NCBI GenBank assembly: GCA_034620365.1
Contig: JAQGEQ010000179.1
Span: forward strand, 372,001-436,000
Direction: 5' to 3'
Length of the DNA: 64,000 bases
Source of the DNA: Pegea sp. RAD2-039
Taxonomy: Eukaryota > Chordata > Thaliacea > Salpida > Salpidae
Shown: piece after piece, positions 42,017 through 55,453 of the stretch
Position numbering within the stretch: the stretch's first letter is position 1
Layout of the letters: every line of letters starts with the position of its first letter
Notes under the pieces: model-generated
What the model saw: only the letters and a program-made list of their open reading frames with translations
Told to the model about the DNA's origin: nothing
Databases searched by the model: none
Program-made: the position numbers and the translations under genes

Positions 42017-43455
42017 CTATGTTAAAGGAAGATACTTCTAAGTTTACTTCTATTAAATTCTTGTACCTAAAAATCCTCTAATCTATCAATCCAAAATTGG
42101 TTCTGTTTGAAAAACTAATAAAATTATTATTTCACAAACTTTGTTAAACAGACTAATTTGATTAAGTCCAAAAATCATAATTAAAATATAGTTTTAATCA
42201 TTTTTAGATTTAAACGATTTTAAACTGAAGATAATATCTTGCTTGTAAAATACTTACAGATGCATTTCATTTACCTTGAGAAAAAGATGCTCCTTGTAAA
42301 TTTGAAAATCTAATATAAGTCTACAATTACTTTTTCATTTTTTATAAAAGGTTTACTTAACTTATCATTTAATAATTCCACGGATTGAAAGTTATCAAAA
42401 ACTTTGCTTGCAAAGTCTTACTAATTCATCATAGTTTAGAAAATTGCATAAAAAACTTAAGTCGTTGCCTATTGATAATGAATTTTGTTACTAATGAAAG
42501 ATTAACAAAAAAGTAAACTTTTGCATGTTTTGTTCAATGTTTAGTTGCATATTTTGTTAAAAAAGATAAAACAGTTAGTTAATGGGTAGGTTTATTTACT
42601 AATGAAACATTGTCTAATTCTAGTTGAGAACTTTTATAAAAATTTTGTTTAAAATTTTTTTTTAAATCTAACCAAGTATCAAATACGCCAAAAAGTGTGA
42701 TGTTTTGATATATGGTTTACGCTAATTTTTTATTAAAGTAATACAGTTATTTATTTACTAAATAAATTTATAAAATGTTAACATTTTAAATAAATTATTT
42801 ATCTATTATTTTTCATTTATGTAAGCTTTTTTACAAACAGTGCAATCATTTCTAATAGTAATTTATATAAAAACATAAATTATAAGTTCCATGGTTATGA
42901 TTATCAAACTAAGAAAATATAAATAAGGTAAAAAAGTTTTCAAATAATATAAAATAAAAAACAATAATGCTATTAAACTTAAATAGTTGGAAGTATTATA
43001 CCGATCAACTAAGTAACAAAATCTTTAATTAATTTATTATTACTAGCAGCTAAAAGTTTTTCTATCTAAGTAATTAATTAGTAATTCAAAAACTTATCAA
43101 ATTAAGCAAAAAGTAAAGCTTCGATTTAGCCACTGAAATGTTTGTTTGGATATTAATTAAGAATTTATTATATTAATGAATAACATTATGATTAAGCCAA
43201 TGACTAATTATGACACTCAAAAGTTTATAGGAAAAAAGACAAGTCTTACTCTTATTTAGATCTAGGCTATGTAGTTAAGGGTTACGTTAATAAAACTTCC
43301 TTTATTTTTTATGTATAATAATTACCTAGAAAAATGTTTTCGGACAATTTTGTTAGCTATGAAGTTTGTATCAACATTTTTTGAAATCTAATTCATATAA
43401 TTGTTTTAGGTTTAAATAGACTCCTTGATATTTTCAAAATAATTGTTATATTAAA
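42017..43455. other. Intergenic region
   Basis: A+T-rich spacer. No RPL29 N-terminal exon and no other gene were recognised. It includes the presumptive TMEM50 promoter. Confidence 0.4.
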
Positions 43456-44300
<845 letters not shown>

Positions 44301-44338
44301 TCGCGTTGATGACGTCATTCGAATTTTACAATCGATGT

Positions 44339-44344
44339 AATAAA
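44339..44344 (+). terminator. poly(A) signal of TMEM50
   Basis: AATAAA 38 nt after the TMEM50 stop. It lies on the downstream side of the opposing GPKOW signal, so the two 3' UTRs should overlap. Confidence 0.6.
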
Positions 44345-44377
44345 TGAATTGATAAAGTTGGCAATTTAGTTTCAGTT

Positions 44378-44383
44378 TTTATT
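44378..44383 (-). terminator. poly(A) signal of GPKOW (or MED10-GPKOW)
   Basis: AATAAA on the minus strand about 45 nt after the GPKOW stop. No separate signal can fit between MED10 and GPKOW, so a shared transcript would use this one. Confidence 0.6.
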
Positions 44384-44427
44384 TGAAAATTTTACAAAAA
44401 GAAAAGAAAAAAATGTTGGTGACGTCA

Positions 44428-45946
44428 TCAAAACATCGCGTCATGTTCTATGTCACCGACAAACTCGCACACTTGATCGTAGTATAGCTTCTCGACGATG
44501 TGACGATCTTCAATTAACTGCACGTAAACCTCGCAGCTTTTTGCATCTTTGCGCAGAATTTTCGCTAATTTTCCATCTTGCTTTGATTTGCCGCGGCTCG
44601 TGATGATGACGTAAGCATCTTTCGATGATCTGAGTATGAATCGTGTTAATGATGTCATAAGAAAGGCTCTATCAGTTAGTACTGACTTGGGGATGACAGT
44701 TTCAAGCATGTTCTCGTTGAGATCATCGAGAAGTTCTCCACTCGCTGTATGACGACACAAACAATCACCTGCGTCGTTGTACACGTCTTCCACGACCACT
44801 TTCTCGCGATAGAACTTTCCGCGACGGTAGTTGCTACTGACAACGCGAACTCTCATATTTGTTCGTAACCAAGTCGCTCCTTTTTTGCGTCGTCGACGCG
44901 ATGACGTCATTAAAGGTGATTTTTCGCGCTTCTTTTTTTTTACGCTTTTCTTGATGACGTCACGACTTTTATCGAGTCGTGATTCATACTCGCGCTTTGT
45001 CACTACCCTCAATGAGGCTTCGGGCAAGTTCGTAGTGACGTCATCATCACGTGCGAACATGACGTCACAGCGCGAGAGGTCTGAATCGACAAAGGTGATC
45101 ACGCCGCATTTATTCTGGTGTGTTCCAGATTCGATAATGACGTAAGCGTTCTTCTTCACTGATAGCCCCTCTGTAGGCGGGGCCTTTATGTCAGCTCCTA
45201 ATCCCAGTCCTACTGGGCGTAGCTGGGTCTCAAAGAGGGGCACATCGCGTTTAAACGTCTTTCCGACCCCTGATCCTTTTCTCCATCCCATACCGCGTAA
45301 CATCGCGATTCCAAAACCTTCGATCGGGTTCTCTTCATAATCGTCCAAAGTCGACTGGTGATTGATAACGTGTTAGTGATGACGTCATTATGTCACGGTA
45401 CTCTTACCTCTTCTGGGTAAATTGAGACATCAAGTTTATCGGCGTTGTCAAAGCCATCAGGCGCGCGATTTCTCAGTAACATTGGAATCGAATAGTCAAG
45501 CGTCTGTTATTAAAAATAATTAGAAAAGTGCGCGTGCTGATGACGTCACACCTCTTCATCGACTCGCTGATGAGAAGTGGTGACTGAAGAGATGGAATCC
45601 TTCATCAATTCTTCAACAGCTTGTTTGTCGAGATCATCTAATTTGTTTAAATTACGCCATCTGGTGGTAGAAATTGTTGTAAGAAATACACTTAAGACCT
45701 TTTAGCTCACCTGTTCTTTTCAATCATAGGAATTACTCTTGTTGAAGATGATTTTGATGGTATCTTCTTTTCTTTATAAACTTTTTCATCAGTTTTCACT
45801 ATATTTGAAAAATCAACTTTATTTTGGGATACTTTTTTGAAGCCAAATGAAATGCCATTTAATGGTTTATCTGGTGTGCTAATAACTGGTTTATCTGGTG
45901 TGTTGATAACTGGTTCATTAGCTGGCTTGTTATTGGCAAGTGACAT
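44428..45946 (-). CDS. GPKOW: G-patch and KOW splicing factor (GPKOW/Spp2)
   Basis: Four exons: 45711-45946, 45552-45660, 45408-45503 and 44428-45354, giving about 455 residues (human 476). The N-terminal part has the family's ISFGFKK motif. The G-patch is PIEGFGIAMLRGMGWRKGSG, then LRPVGLGLGA. Two KOW-type segments follow, one beginning NAYVIIESGTHQNKCGVI and the other near the C terminus, DAYVIITSRGKSKQDGKLAK. The protein is a spliceosomal factor whose G-patch activates the helicase DHX16/Prp2. Many aspartate-valine and MTS strings in the last exon come from TGACGTCA octamers in the coding DNA. The ATG begins 2 nt after the MED10 stop, in a different frame. Confidence 0.93.
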
Positions 45947-45948
45947 GC

Positions 45949-46344
45949 TTAATACTCTCCACGTATTCTTTTATATTTAGCAATTTCTTCAGGAAATATA
46001 GTTTCAATTTGAGAAATCAATTCCGAACGAAACTTTTTATAAAGTTCAATTTTTCCTTTAACTGCTTCGTTTTTATACAATGACTTTTCAATACAATCTT
46101 TTGTGTATAGTTGGGGATTTTTTCCTGAATCGATATATTCAAATACTTCAAAAGGAATATTAACATCCGAAAAAGAACCCTTGACACTATCAATTTCTTG
46201 GAGTCCTCCAATTATATTATTGATGGTTGAATTAAGAACAGTTTGACCCTGTGGTTGAAAATCACCAGCCACTACACTCAACTTTCTTACGTTTTCAATA
46301 AACTTTTCAAGTGTATCTTCTAAGCCTTCTAACTTATCAGCCAT
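45949..46344 (-). CDS. MED10: Mediator complex subunit 10
   Basis: A single uninterrupted exon of 131 codons, close to human MED10 (135). Conserved stretches are LEDTLEKFIENVRKL, DFQPQGQ, VPFEVFEYID-equivalent PFEVFEYIDSGKNPQLYTKD, VKGKIELYKKFRSEL and FPEEIAKYKRIRGEY. MED10 sits in the Mediator middle module and helps link transcription factors to RNA polymerase II. Its stop codon is separated by only two bases from the GPKOW start on the same strand, leaving no room for a conventional 3' UTR or promoter. This points to one dicistronic unit or a trans-spliced operon. Confidence 0.95.
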   Translation of the reverse strand: MADKLEGLEDTLEKFIENVRKLSVVAGDFQPQGQTVLNSTINNIIGGLQEIDSVKGSFSDVNIPFEVFEYIDSGKNPQLYTKDCIEKSLYKNEAVKGKIELYKKFRSELISQIETIFPEEIAKYKRIRGEY

Positions 46345-47613
46345 TTAAAGTAAATATTAAACTATGAAAAAAGGCTTTAGAAACATGAAAGTGATTATTA
46401 TTCTACAAAATGTTAAATAAAAAAATTCAAAATTTAAGGTAATTTATTTACAGCTACTTTACAAAGTTTCAACAATATTTGGTTTAGTTTATAGTTTGAT
46501 AAATGTTAAAAAAAGGATTCTAAAAATTTCAGAAATAATAAAAATCTATTTAAATTAAATTTATCTTACTATAGTAGAAATAAAAATTGTATCAATTGTT
46601 TACAGAATTAAAATATTCTATATTACCTCTAAATTTAATTAATCTCATAAACTAAGTAGTTTTATAATAAATTGAAAACAGTAAAAATTTCAGATTGAAT
46701 AATCTTTTATATACAATTTTAGTTATTATAGATTATATATACAAGACCAGCAGAAAAACATAATTCAAAACAAATAAAACTAATATCTATGCACTTAAAT
46801 AAAGCATATTTATATAGGTAAATTTTAAATTCATCTTAAATAAAACTTACACCAAAAATTAAACAATCCAAAAGTTATAATATTTCTTAATAAATACATA
46901 AAATAGAGCTTATTTCTAAACTGCAAGCTGGGCTAGATATTTGGTATAACATCAAAGTTTTATAAATTTATAGTAAATGATTATAATCTCATTCTGCAGC
47001 AAATAAAAATTTTACTGGAAAAATTTAATTTTAAAGTTAAGTATATTATTAATATAACAGGTATGGGCAAGAAGTTGAATGAGACAAAAAATAACAGTGT
47101 TGCCAAACTTATTTATGTTTAATTTAAAAAATACTTATTTTTGCTCCCAGATTAGTGTAGTACTTGTTTTATTACATTTTCAAATAGCATAAAACATACA
47201 CAAATAAAAGAAATTGGCAATAATAAATCTATAATTGAAAATATAATGTTAATTTTTTCGGAATGTTTTTAACTTTGCTATTTTTAGTTGCAGTTTTTTT
47301 ACGAACCATAGGAGCAAGATTTGTCTATAAAACAATTTTTTTTTGTCCTGGTTGTATCATTAAAAAAGATTTACAAGTAAAATTGCAAACAACTTCCTAC
47401 TGATATTTAACTAGGTTTCTCTTTTTCACATATGAGATCTGCTGTTTTAAAGTAAGTTTTTACCATGTTTTCTACCCAGCTTGTTGAAATTGAAACTTTT
47501 TACCAAACTTCATCAATTATTTCGATTTTTATAGTATATAAGAAAAAAGAATATTAGCTGGCGCTTTAAGAATCTTTTTTAGGCCACAAATTTATTTGAG
47601 AGGCTTTGCTTGT
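46345..47613. other. Intergenic region upstream of MED10
   Basis: A+T-rich. It should contain the promoter of the MED10-GPKOW unit, but no motif stands out and no exon is recognised. Confidence 0.4.
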
Positions 47614-48420
47614 AGGAAAATCGATCTATCAGGTGTTGACTGGATTTCTGCTTTCAACTCTGCCGAAGACATCAATACTACTTACTCCGGGTTTACTAAC
47701 ATTGTTAAAAAATTAGTTGAGAAATTTATACCTTTTTATAGAGTCAACGAAAATCATATTTGCCCAAATATTTGAGGAATTTACAACATTTAAAAAGCTA
47801 AAGCAGACCCTTCTATCAAACCTTTGTACAAAGATCTTTGTATATTTTACAAGCAATCTATTTCTAATTTTTAATTAACTAAACATCGTCTTAGCTTCTT
47901 AAATTTAGATACATTTGAAATTCGACGTTTAAAATTAATTAATTTTTTAATCTAAATCCACAATTTAGTTGACAATCAATTCGATAATTTCTTTTCTATT
48001 AGTCCTTCCATCAAGTTATACCAACTCAGACGACACACATTACATCTTAATAAGCTCATATCACCTGGTACATTGATAGGAGCAAATTGTTTCTCATACC
48101 GCACAATTAGTACTTGGAACCAGCTGCCATCAGACATTATCATGTCAGAATCACTCGTGTTGTTCAAGAAGAAGTTGAACCGCTATAATATTGCCAACAT
48201 TGTTATTTTTAAACTGTGATTCATTTTTTTTTATAATATTAACATTTTATTTAATTATTTACTGTTATATGTTTTGAGGACTACTGAAATACTGTGTTAC
48301 ATTTTTTTCTTTCTATATTTCCAAATTAATTATATACAATAGACGTACATGTGAGATTGTGTGTTAGCTAGAGGTGCTCTCTTCAGGCACCCTCCTTCGC
48401 ATTTATTGTAGTAAATAAAA
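47614..48420 (+). mobile_element. Non-LTR retrotransposon (LINE) remnant
   Basis: Plus-strand relic in three blocks. At 47614-47765, RKIDLSGVDWISAFNSAEDI, then a YSGF...IPFYRV stretch, resembles the linker between endonuclease and reverse transcriptase. It continues with stops as KAKADPSIKPLYKDLCIFYK to about 47860. The reverse transcriptase core is missing. At about 48000-48219, LRRHTLHLNKL...GANCFSYRTISTWNQLPSDI...LFKKKLNRY and TGA form the typical C-terminal end of ORF2. At 48350-48419 is the 3' tail, with GGTGCTCTCTTCAGGCACC able to form a hairpin. The element is dead: internally deleted and 5'-truncated. Its tail recurs at 3.2 and 5.0 kb. Confidence 0.75.
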
Positions 48421-48925
48421 ATGTATTCTAAATTAGTTTTGCAAAATATTACTGTAAAAAGTACCTGCAACAGCGTTTGTTTACTGCAACGATTAAATTC
48501 TTCTTATAAGCGTACTTATGTAAGTTATAGTAACAGTCTCATGTATAAATACACTACTTAAAAGTGAAATGTTTTTTATTTTAGTATTGCTTTTAAACAA
48601 TTTTATCTTCATGTACTAAATATTTACAAAAATAACTTTTTTTCATATCCCAGTGTGCTTACATTTTTGGTGATTTTACTCAAATAATCTAAGTTATATT
48701 TTAAGACAAAATCATCTCAATGTTTATTTTTTCATTTTCCAAATAAAAAAATATTAGTAACTGAGTGACTTCATTTACCTAACATTTGGTTGCATCTTGT
48801 TAAAAAAATATGTGAAGAAGTTTGAATCAAATGTTGAAGTAAAAATCTTGTGATAGATAGATGAAATCGATTATTTATCTGTAAAAAGCTACTTAAGAAA
48901 CTAATTCATTTAAAAAACGAAATCT
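48421..48925. other. Intergenic spacer
   Basis: A+T-rich sequence between the LINE tail and the end of the next gene. Nothing was recognised. Confidence 0.4.
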
Positions 48926-50532
48926 TCAGCGTGAAACTCGAGCAGAAAGTCGGTTTGATATAGTAACAGGTGAATCAAAATGCATCTTGTGCTGCTCAAT
49001 TTCATTATTGATCATTTTTCTCCGTTCAACAATTTGACGATTTTTTTGCGAAATTTTTTTAATTTTTTCGTCCAAATTTCGATCAGATCTTCTTCCTCCG
49101 AGTTTTCGGCTTTTTTTGCTCCAACCGAGACGATCCTTTACGGACGTCCTTTCCTTGCGCGGCAACGTTACTCGATTACCTAAAAACCGAAAAATAAATA
49201 TTATAATGACGTCATTATACGTCAGTTGTCAGTTACCGCGGAATCTGGAAGCAGGTGGTTTAGATCTATGATCACGTGACTTACAGTAACTCCCAACTGT
49301 GACGTCATTAAACGTGATACTTGTGCGCTGTGAAAGGCTGAAAAGGAAAATTTAAACAAGTTGCAAAGAAAAGTGCTTGCAAACTACTTTTCAAAATCTT
49401 CATCACTAGTTTGGTTGTCTAAATTGATTTTGTTGTCAGTGCTGGTCGTGACGTCACGATGACGAAATATGCCGCGCTTTTCTAATTTGTTTCTGAGATC
49501 AGGAATGCGAGATCTAAAAAAAGTATTAAAAAATCAAAGATCTAACGCTTAAAGAGTTGCCTTTTAAAATCAGAATACCCTGTATCTTCATCTTCAGAAG
49601 AAAGAAAGCTGAAATCTGAAGAGTGGATGCTAGGACTTTTTTTTCTTCTTCTTCTTTTGCGAGATATTGGATCTTCTGCATGAGCGTTATCTTTTATATT
49701 TTGGTTCCTAATTGTCCTTGTTAAACCAGTACAAACCACAGTACTTGCAACTTTATTTACTGTCTGTGAAGCAATTTGTTAAATTTGTTGAAAACCTTTC
49801 CATAAATATCAATTTATCACCACAACAAAATCATCATCCGAATCTGAATCTCTTTCATCTACACAATCAGTTGATTCTGAATCATTTCTGAAAGTAAATT
49901 TCAAATGAAAAAATGAACATGTGAATAAAAATGTGTAAAACCTTTTATTTCCTCTTGAAATTTGATTCTGCTCAAGATGGGTTATCACTTTCTTCTGCAT
50001 AGCAAATATATTTAGAAACATTTTACTTTTTTATTTAATATTTATTTACATTAATAGATTCTAAGGCCTTTCTTCTTAACTCATCTTCATTTTCATCTTC
50101 TATATTACTATTCAAAGATTGTAAAGCATTCAATCTTAATTCCTCAATTTCATCCTACAGAAATAAAATAATTTTATCAAATTTGTATGAAACCAACTAA
50201 AATGGTTTCAGTTAGTAGAAATACTAATTATGCTCTTTGACAAAGCTTAAGCTTTTACACAAATATACTATAAATATTAATATAAGAGAAAATATAAATT
50301 ATTTTTAGCAAGAAATAAATTTTACTTCTAAAAGTCTTTTATAGAAGAGGTTATTTCATAAATGTTAAAATTTTGTTATATATCAAAACATTTATTGTAA
50401 TAAATAAATACATAAATTTGTCGGTCAGATACTTAAAGTAAAGATTAAAACAATATTTAATTTTAACAAATTAATGAAAAGTTGAACCTCATGTGGGCTA
50501 GAATCACGAAACTTGACAAAGCGCTGAGTCAT
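48926..50532 (-). CDS. Unrecognised charged, probably nuclear protein
   Basis: About eight exons read in phase from MTQRFVKFRDSSPHE (50488-50532). Then come DEIEELRLNALQSLNSNIED (about 50048-50154) and KKVITHLEQNQ (about 49940-49998). Next is an acidic stretch DSDSDDDFVV (about 49820-49890), then ISRKRRRRKKSP with SFLSSEDEDTG (about 49580-49760). Two exons follow around 49385-49513 and 49235-49338. The last exon (48926-49177) carries RVTLPRKERTSVKDRLGW and a basic coiled segment, ending at a stop at 48926. Two LRxxALxSL/I motifs, alternating acidic and Arg/Lys-rich blocks and SVKDRLG suggest an RNA-processing or export factor. I do not recognise the family with confidence. Some inner exon edges are approximate; the second exon length did not reconcile exactly in my phase check. 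Confidence 0.6.
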
Positions 50533-52554
50533 TGTGGTATTTTTAATTTTAAAAAAGATGCTGCAAAGAAAATTTCATCAAAAATAAATGAAAAATGCAA
50601 AAAAGATTAATTAGAATTTATGATAAACTTCCTACTCAAAAATATAACTAAACTATAAAACATATAACTTAAGAAATATTTAATTTTGTATTATATGAAT
50701 AAATAAACATAATTTATGCCTTTTTTTATGTGTTTAACTTAATATAAAATTATTTAATTTTTACTTGCTTACATAGTTTAAAATTACTAATCATAGTTTC
50801 ATATAAAAATGCATTTACTTAAAAGTTAATTTATTCAAAAAAAATAAATAACTGAATCATAATTTTAAAATGTAGTGTTAAATAAAAAATTTGATAGTAA
50901 TCATAAAAAAGTATTAAAATATTTTTAAATATTTTATGTAAATTTATACAATTAATAAATTAAAAAAAATGTTTTAATATAAAATATATCTTATTTTGAA
51001 TATACAAAAAACAAAAGTAACAAAATCATTGCAGCTACAATTTTATGGTTAATTCATCTAAAATTCACTTTTCGTTATGAATTATTGTAATAAAAAATAT
51101 AGAATAGATAAGGTGCTAAACTGTTAGTAGCAATAAATGATACTGAATGGTAAATATTATAAAACATACTATACTTTTTCATATTCGTCATTCAAAAAAT
51201 ACTTTTTAAAAATTAAAAAAATTAGTTTAACATGATTGAAAACTTAACTTTTGACTAAAATACCCTTATTTTGTAAATTTAAAGCGTTTAAAAACTTATT
51301 TCTTTAGGTTGTAAAAACGTTTTTATCTTTCTTCTTACTATAACTTAACTAAGCTCAAATTAAAAGAAAGGTACAGTATTGAAGCCACTATAAATAAATA
51401 TTTAGCCTAAAATAATCAAATTAAAAAAATACCACTTTTGTTGAAGTCACATCAATTAAAACTAATCTTATAATTTATAGCCCGTTTTCTGCAGTGTTAA
51501 AAGTTCCGAATTACATTACAAAATAAAACTAAATTATATTAAGTAAAAATCACATTTTATTTGAACAGTTTTTTATGAATGCTCTTAAAGAAAGTTATCA
51601 GTTTAGATTTTTAGGAATAATTTTTTTAAGAATAATATTCAACAGTTTAAAACTGAATTTTTCAACCAGCAGTATTACCTTTTTGCAAAGCTTAAACAAG
51701 TTTATACTTGTCGAATGATTTGTATAACTTCTATATTAGTGTAGAAATTTTTGCTCAATAAATTTTTAAAATAAGCATATCTTTTATAAATAGAATTGCT
51801 TTTACTTTGCTAATATCAGTCTTGCTCTCGATCAAAATTTTTATATCAGTTGCTAGGAAAAGCTTAAGCTTATTTTAACTATTACATTAAGCTAACTTCA
51901 GATCTTTGATAAGATACTTTATATAAGAAAGTTCTAAAAAAGTGTTTTCTTTATTTTTTGTGTGTATAAGTCACTGGGAGAAATATAAAAAAATATTATT
52001 GAAAAAAAGGTCGTTATGAACATTAAACGATTGATTAATAAACAAAAAATAATAAGTTAATCAATGACTATTTATAACTCAAATATTATAAAATTGCTTT
52101 TACTTTTTTTCAAATTAGAAACATTCTTATTAAGCTAATCTTGACAATAATTAAATGTCTTATTATTATCCTTACAACCATTGCATTTTAAAAGATGATT
52201 AAAAAATAGTTTAGAAAAAAATAACAAATATTTTATTAGATATATACATAGCAACAAAATTTCTAAATAAACTCATTTACTACATAAAAAAGTTATGTTT
52301 ATTGTCATCACATAAAATCAATGTGACACATTAAGCTGATAAATCGCTAACAGCTATTTTTTTCATAAGAGCCAACAACTTGACATTTTTGGATACTTTT
52401 TTTCATTATTATCTAGCTTCTTAAACTGACTAAAATTATTATCCTTATTTTCTGTATTTTTAAGGACAAAAGGTATTCGTTTTCCCAGTTTAAATTTTAA
52501 TTAAAAAAAAATAGAATAACATTATTTTTTCTGAATGGTAAAGCCACATATATT
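50533..52554. other. Intergenic region
   Basis: Two kilobases of strongly A+T-rich DNA. No exon, RNA gene or repeat family was recognised. Confidence 0.45.
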
Positions 52555-52560
52555 TTTATT
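52555..52560 (-). terminator. poly(A) signal overlapping a stop codon
   Basis: AATAAA on the minus strand contains the TAA stop of the small membrane protein gene (reading GAA TAA AAA). If used, the 3' UTR would be only some 15-25 nt. Confidence 0.5.
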
Positions 52561-52927
52561 CATTTTCGACTGTTACATCGTCATGAACGACGTCATTTTC
52601 TTGAATTTTTTTAAGTAAAGCAGAAATGGCATGAAGATTTTTATTTTCTTGATTAGGACTAGCTGTTGTAGGGTCATCTGGAAAGCAAGGAGGAGTCCAA
52701 TCGTCATCTTTACTTCGGTCATGTTTCTTCAATTTTTCTTCTTCTAGTTGACGAAGTTGATTCATTTCATTTGCATATACCTGCGTTTCAGTATTTCCAC
52801 TTCGTATTTCAGCTGAACTATACACAGGGACTTTAATGAGAGTATCTCCGTGATAGATAAGACACACACAAAGGCATAAAATGCAAATCAGAAATAAATT
52901 TCCCGGCTCAGTAAGTCTTCCAGTCAT
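52556..52927 (-). CDS. Small single-pass membrane protein, unrecognised
   Basis: One exon of 123 codons starting MTGRLTEPGN. Residues about 10-25 (LFLICILCLCVCLIYHG) form a hydrophobic, cysteine-rich transmembrane or signal-anchor segment close to the N terminus. The remaining roughly 95 residues are polar, with a charged helical stretch (NQLRQLEEEKLKKHDRSKDD), a proline-containing WTPPCFPDD and an acidic C terminus. This fits a type II or N-anchored protein. The stop codon TAA lies inside AATAAA. An acceptor-like TTAAGTTAG stands directly before the ATG, so an upstream non-coding exon or spliced leader is possible. No homologue is recognised. Confidence 0.5.
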   Translation of the reverse strand: MTGRLTEPGNLFLICILCLCVCLIYHGDTLIKVPVYSSAEIRSGNTETQVYANEMNQLRQLEEEKLKKHDRSKDDDWTPPCFPDDPTTASPNQENKNLHAISALLKKIQENDVVHDDVTVENE

Positions 52928-55453
52928 CTAACTTAAGTTTAAGAGAGTTTTTTTTAGAAAATATACTTTTTGTTATCTGGAAATAATAAAAAATAAACGC
53001 TTCAATTTCTACGCTATCAAAAAAGTATAAATATAAAAATAAAAGTTAAAAAATTAACTTTTAAACCAGCTGAAAACAACAAATAGTTCAAATAATACTT
53101 GGATTTAGTAAATAAGGTAATGCACTTTTATTTTTTTACAAATTGTCGACACGTTGCCACTAAACATGACAAGGATGGTGCACTTGAAACTTATCGAAAG
53201 TGAAAGTTTATCGATTTTTACGACTGACGTTAAACTTATTTCGATTTAAGATAACTGAAAATCAATCTTTTGACTTTCATGATTTATCACATCTTCGATT
53301 AAGCTAAATTTAATAAAAGTCACATCAAAAGAAAAGTACACTTCAAGTTCTAACTTAAAGTTTTTTGCGACGTATTATTAAGGTTTCTTCTTAACGATTG
53401 TTTGTATAAATTGTTAAAGAAATTTTAAGAAATATACAAAACATTTTGAAAAGTGTTCAGATATATTTAGACTTACTTACAAAAGTTTGGTTTATGTAAA
53501 CTTATTAGATGTTTTTTAAAATAAAATTTACTATATATTTTTGTTCACATCATCTTTACTTTAGCCATAAAGATAACAGTTTTCGATTTGTATTGTTTAA
53601 TTTTGATATTTATGATGTTAAAAAGTAAATTCTTAAAATTTGCTTGACTTAAACAACAATTGATTTACTTTTGATTTATTTATGTTCATTAAAATATCAG
53701 AAATATAAAGTGGTTGCAATATTATCTTTTTCTCACATAAGAATTTCAATATATAATTTTTTTTAAATTAATCTAAACATTGTATTTATAAAAATAATTT
53801 TATCATTTTAATTGCTAAAAAGTTAAGTCAGAGTTTTATTATAACACATTTTTATAAATTTTATACTGAATCATTTTGTTATTATATTAATATATTTTCT
53901 AAATATTCAGTTTATGGGTTCAATCTTTAGTATACAGCGAACTTTTGACTTTGCGAAATACTGAATAAAATTTTTGTTATACGATTCTAGGTTTTCTAGA
54001 TTACTTAACAACTTTTGACTTGTGTGCAATCAAATACCAAATCAGTATTTACATTTAATTTGCAAACTTTTATTTTGTTTTTGTAAACATTCTATTACAA
54101 ATGACTAGTTACTAACAATCTTGATCAATCAGTACGTTTACCATAAAATCATACGATAAAGATGCAATTCTTTAATATTTTTTACTAACAGCTGTACAAT
54201 TTACATTTCTCTTATTTTTATAATTTTGTTTAGTTATGTTTTGAGAATAGTTATTAGATATATACTGAATTTTTTTAGCTCTGTTTAAGATCGATATTTT
54301 TCATTTGTTTTGATTTCTTATAAAAAGTTGTATTTAAGTTAAGCATGTTTAAAAGGTTTCAATTTGATTACTTCTCTAATTCTTGTATTTGTGTGAATAT
54401 CTATTAAATTAAAATCATAAAAGATTTGTTGTAAAGCAAACAGGGAATTCATATTATTTGATGTACAGTATTTGTACATTTGTTGATTTAATTTAGTGTT
54501 TATGATTTGTACTTTAGCTAAAACATTGGACAAATTTTGCTGTTCAAAAATATTCTATTCTATAATTTTAATTTATTATTCGTTAATTAGTTTTTTAGTA
54601 GAGTTGTAAACATCACATTGCAAATTTACTTTATTATTGTTTCTTGTAATCATACATAACTATTTAATTCCTAATTAAGCATTAATTATTTTTAAATAAA
54701 CTCATTTATGGTTAATCTACAAAGATGTAGCTTAGTTGATTCAACTTATGAATTTCAAAGTTGAAAGTAACTAAATAAAATTGAATATGATATATTTATG
54801 ATATAAACAAAATATAAAATTTTAAATATATTGAAGTTTAAGTAACAATTTTGTTTTAACAAAAATATTTAGATTATTGTTTATTTTCTATAATGACATC
54901 ATACAGAATGTTATTTAAATTTTTTAATTGGTAATAATATTAGAAATATTTTTATTCAGATTTAAGAAAAATAATTATTTCTAGTTAATATAACCAGTCT
55001 TATATTTATTAGATAACTAAGATAAAAAATATCTATATATTCTTAGAAATTCCGAGTTGTTTATAGGTTGCTCACTTTTGTACTTTTATTAAGAAATAAG
55101 ATACATTTTTATATATAATTAAACTAATACCAATATTCTAGTTAAAAAAATTGAAATTATATTTTTTTACAATTGTAATCATTACAAATATATCAAGAAT
55201 ATTTCTAACTTTTGACTATGCTTGTTATCTTACAAAATGTTGATTCTTATATAATATTGTGGTTTTTATTGTTCCTTATCTCACCTAATCATATCTATTA
55301 AGTTAGTTAGAAATTTATATTGTAATATTTTATAAATTGTTTTTGCTGTCTTATTTTTTCAGATTTTTTTTTAATTTTTAGTTTAAAAAGGACTTTTGAC
55401 AAATGCATCTTGCTTATTTTAAGCTTGTTTTTTGTTAAGAAAATTGTTTAAGC
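52928..55453. other. Intergenic region
   Basis: A+T-rich divergent spacer between the small membrane protein gene (-) and the MAP7-like gene (+). The 53.15-53.35 kb portion is less A+T-biased and may be promoter sequence. No coding exon was recognised. Confidence 0.4.

Noticed and set aside
43091..43140. Possible first exon of RPL29 (minus-strand TGGCTAAATCGAAG)
   Set aside because: It resembles MAKSK but lacks the ATG, has no donor and diverges at once.
44831..45145. Plus-strand frame across GPKOW
   Set aside because: It lies antisense to the conserved GPKOW last exon and has no family resemblance.
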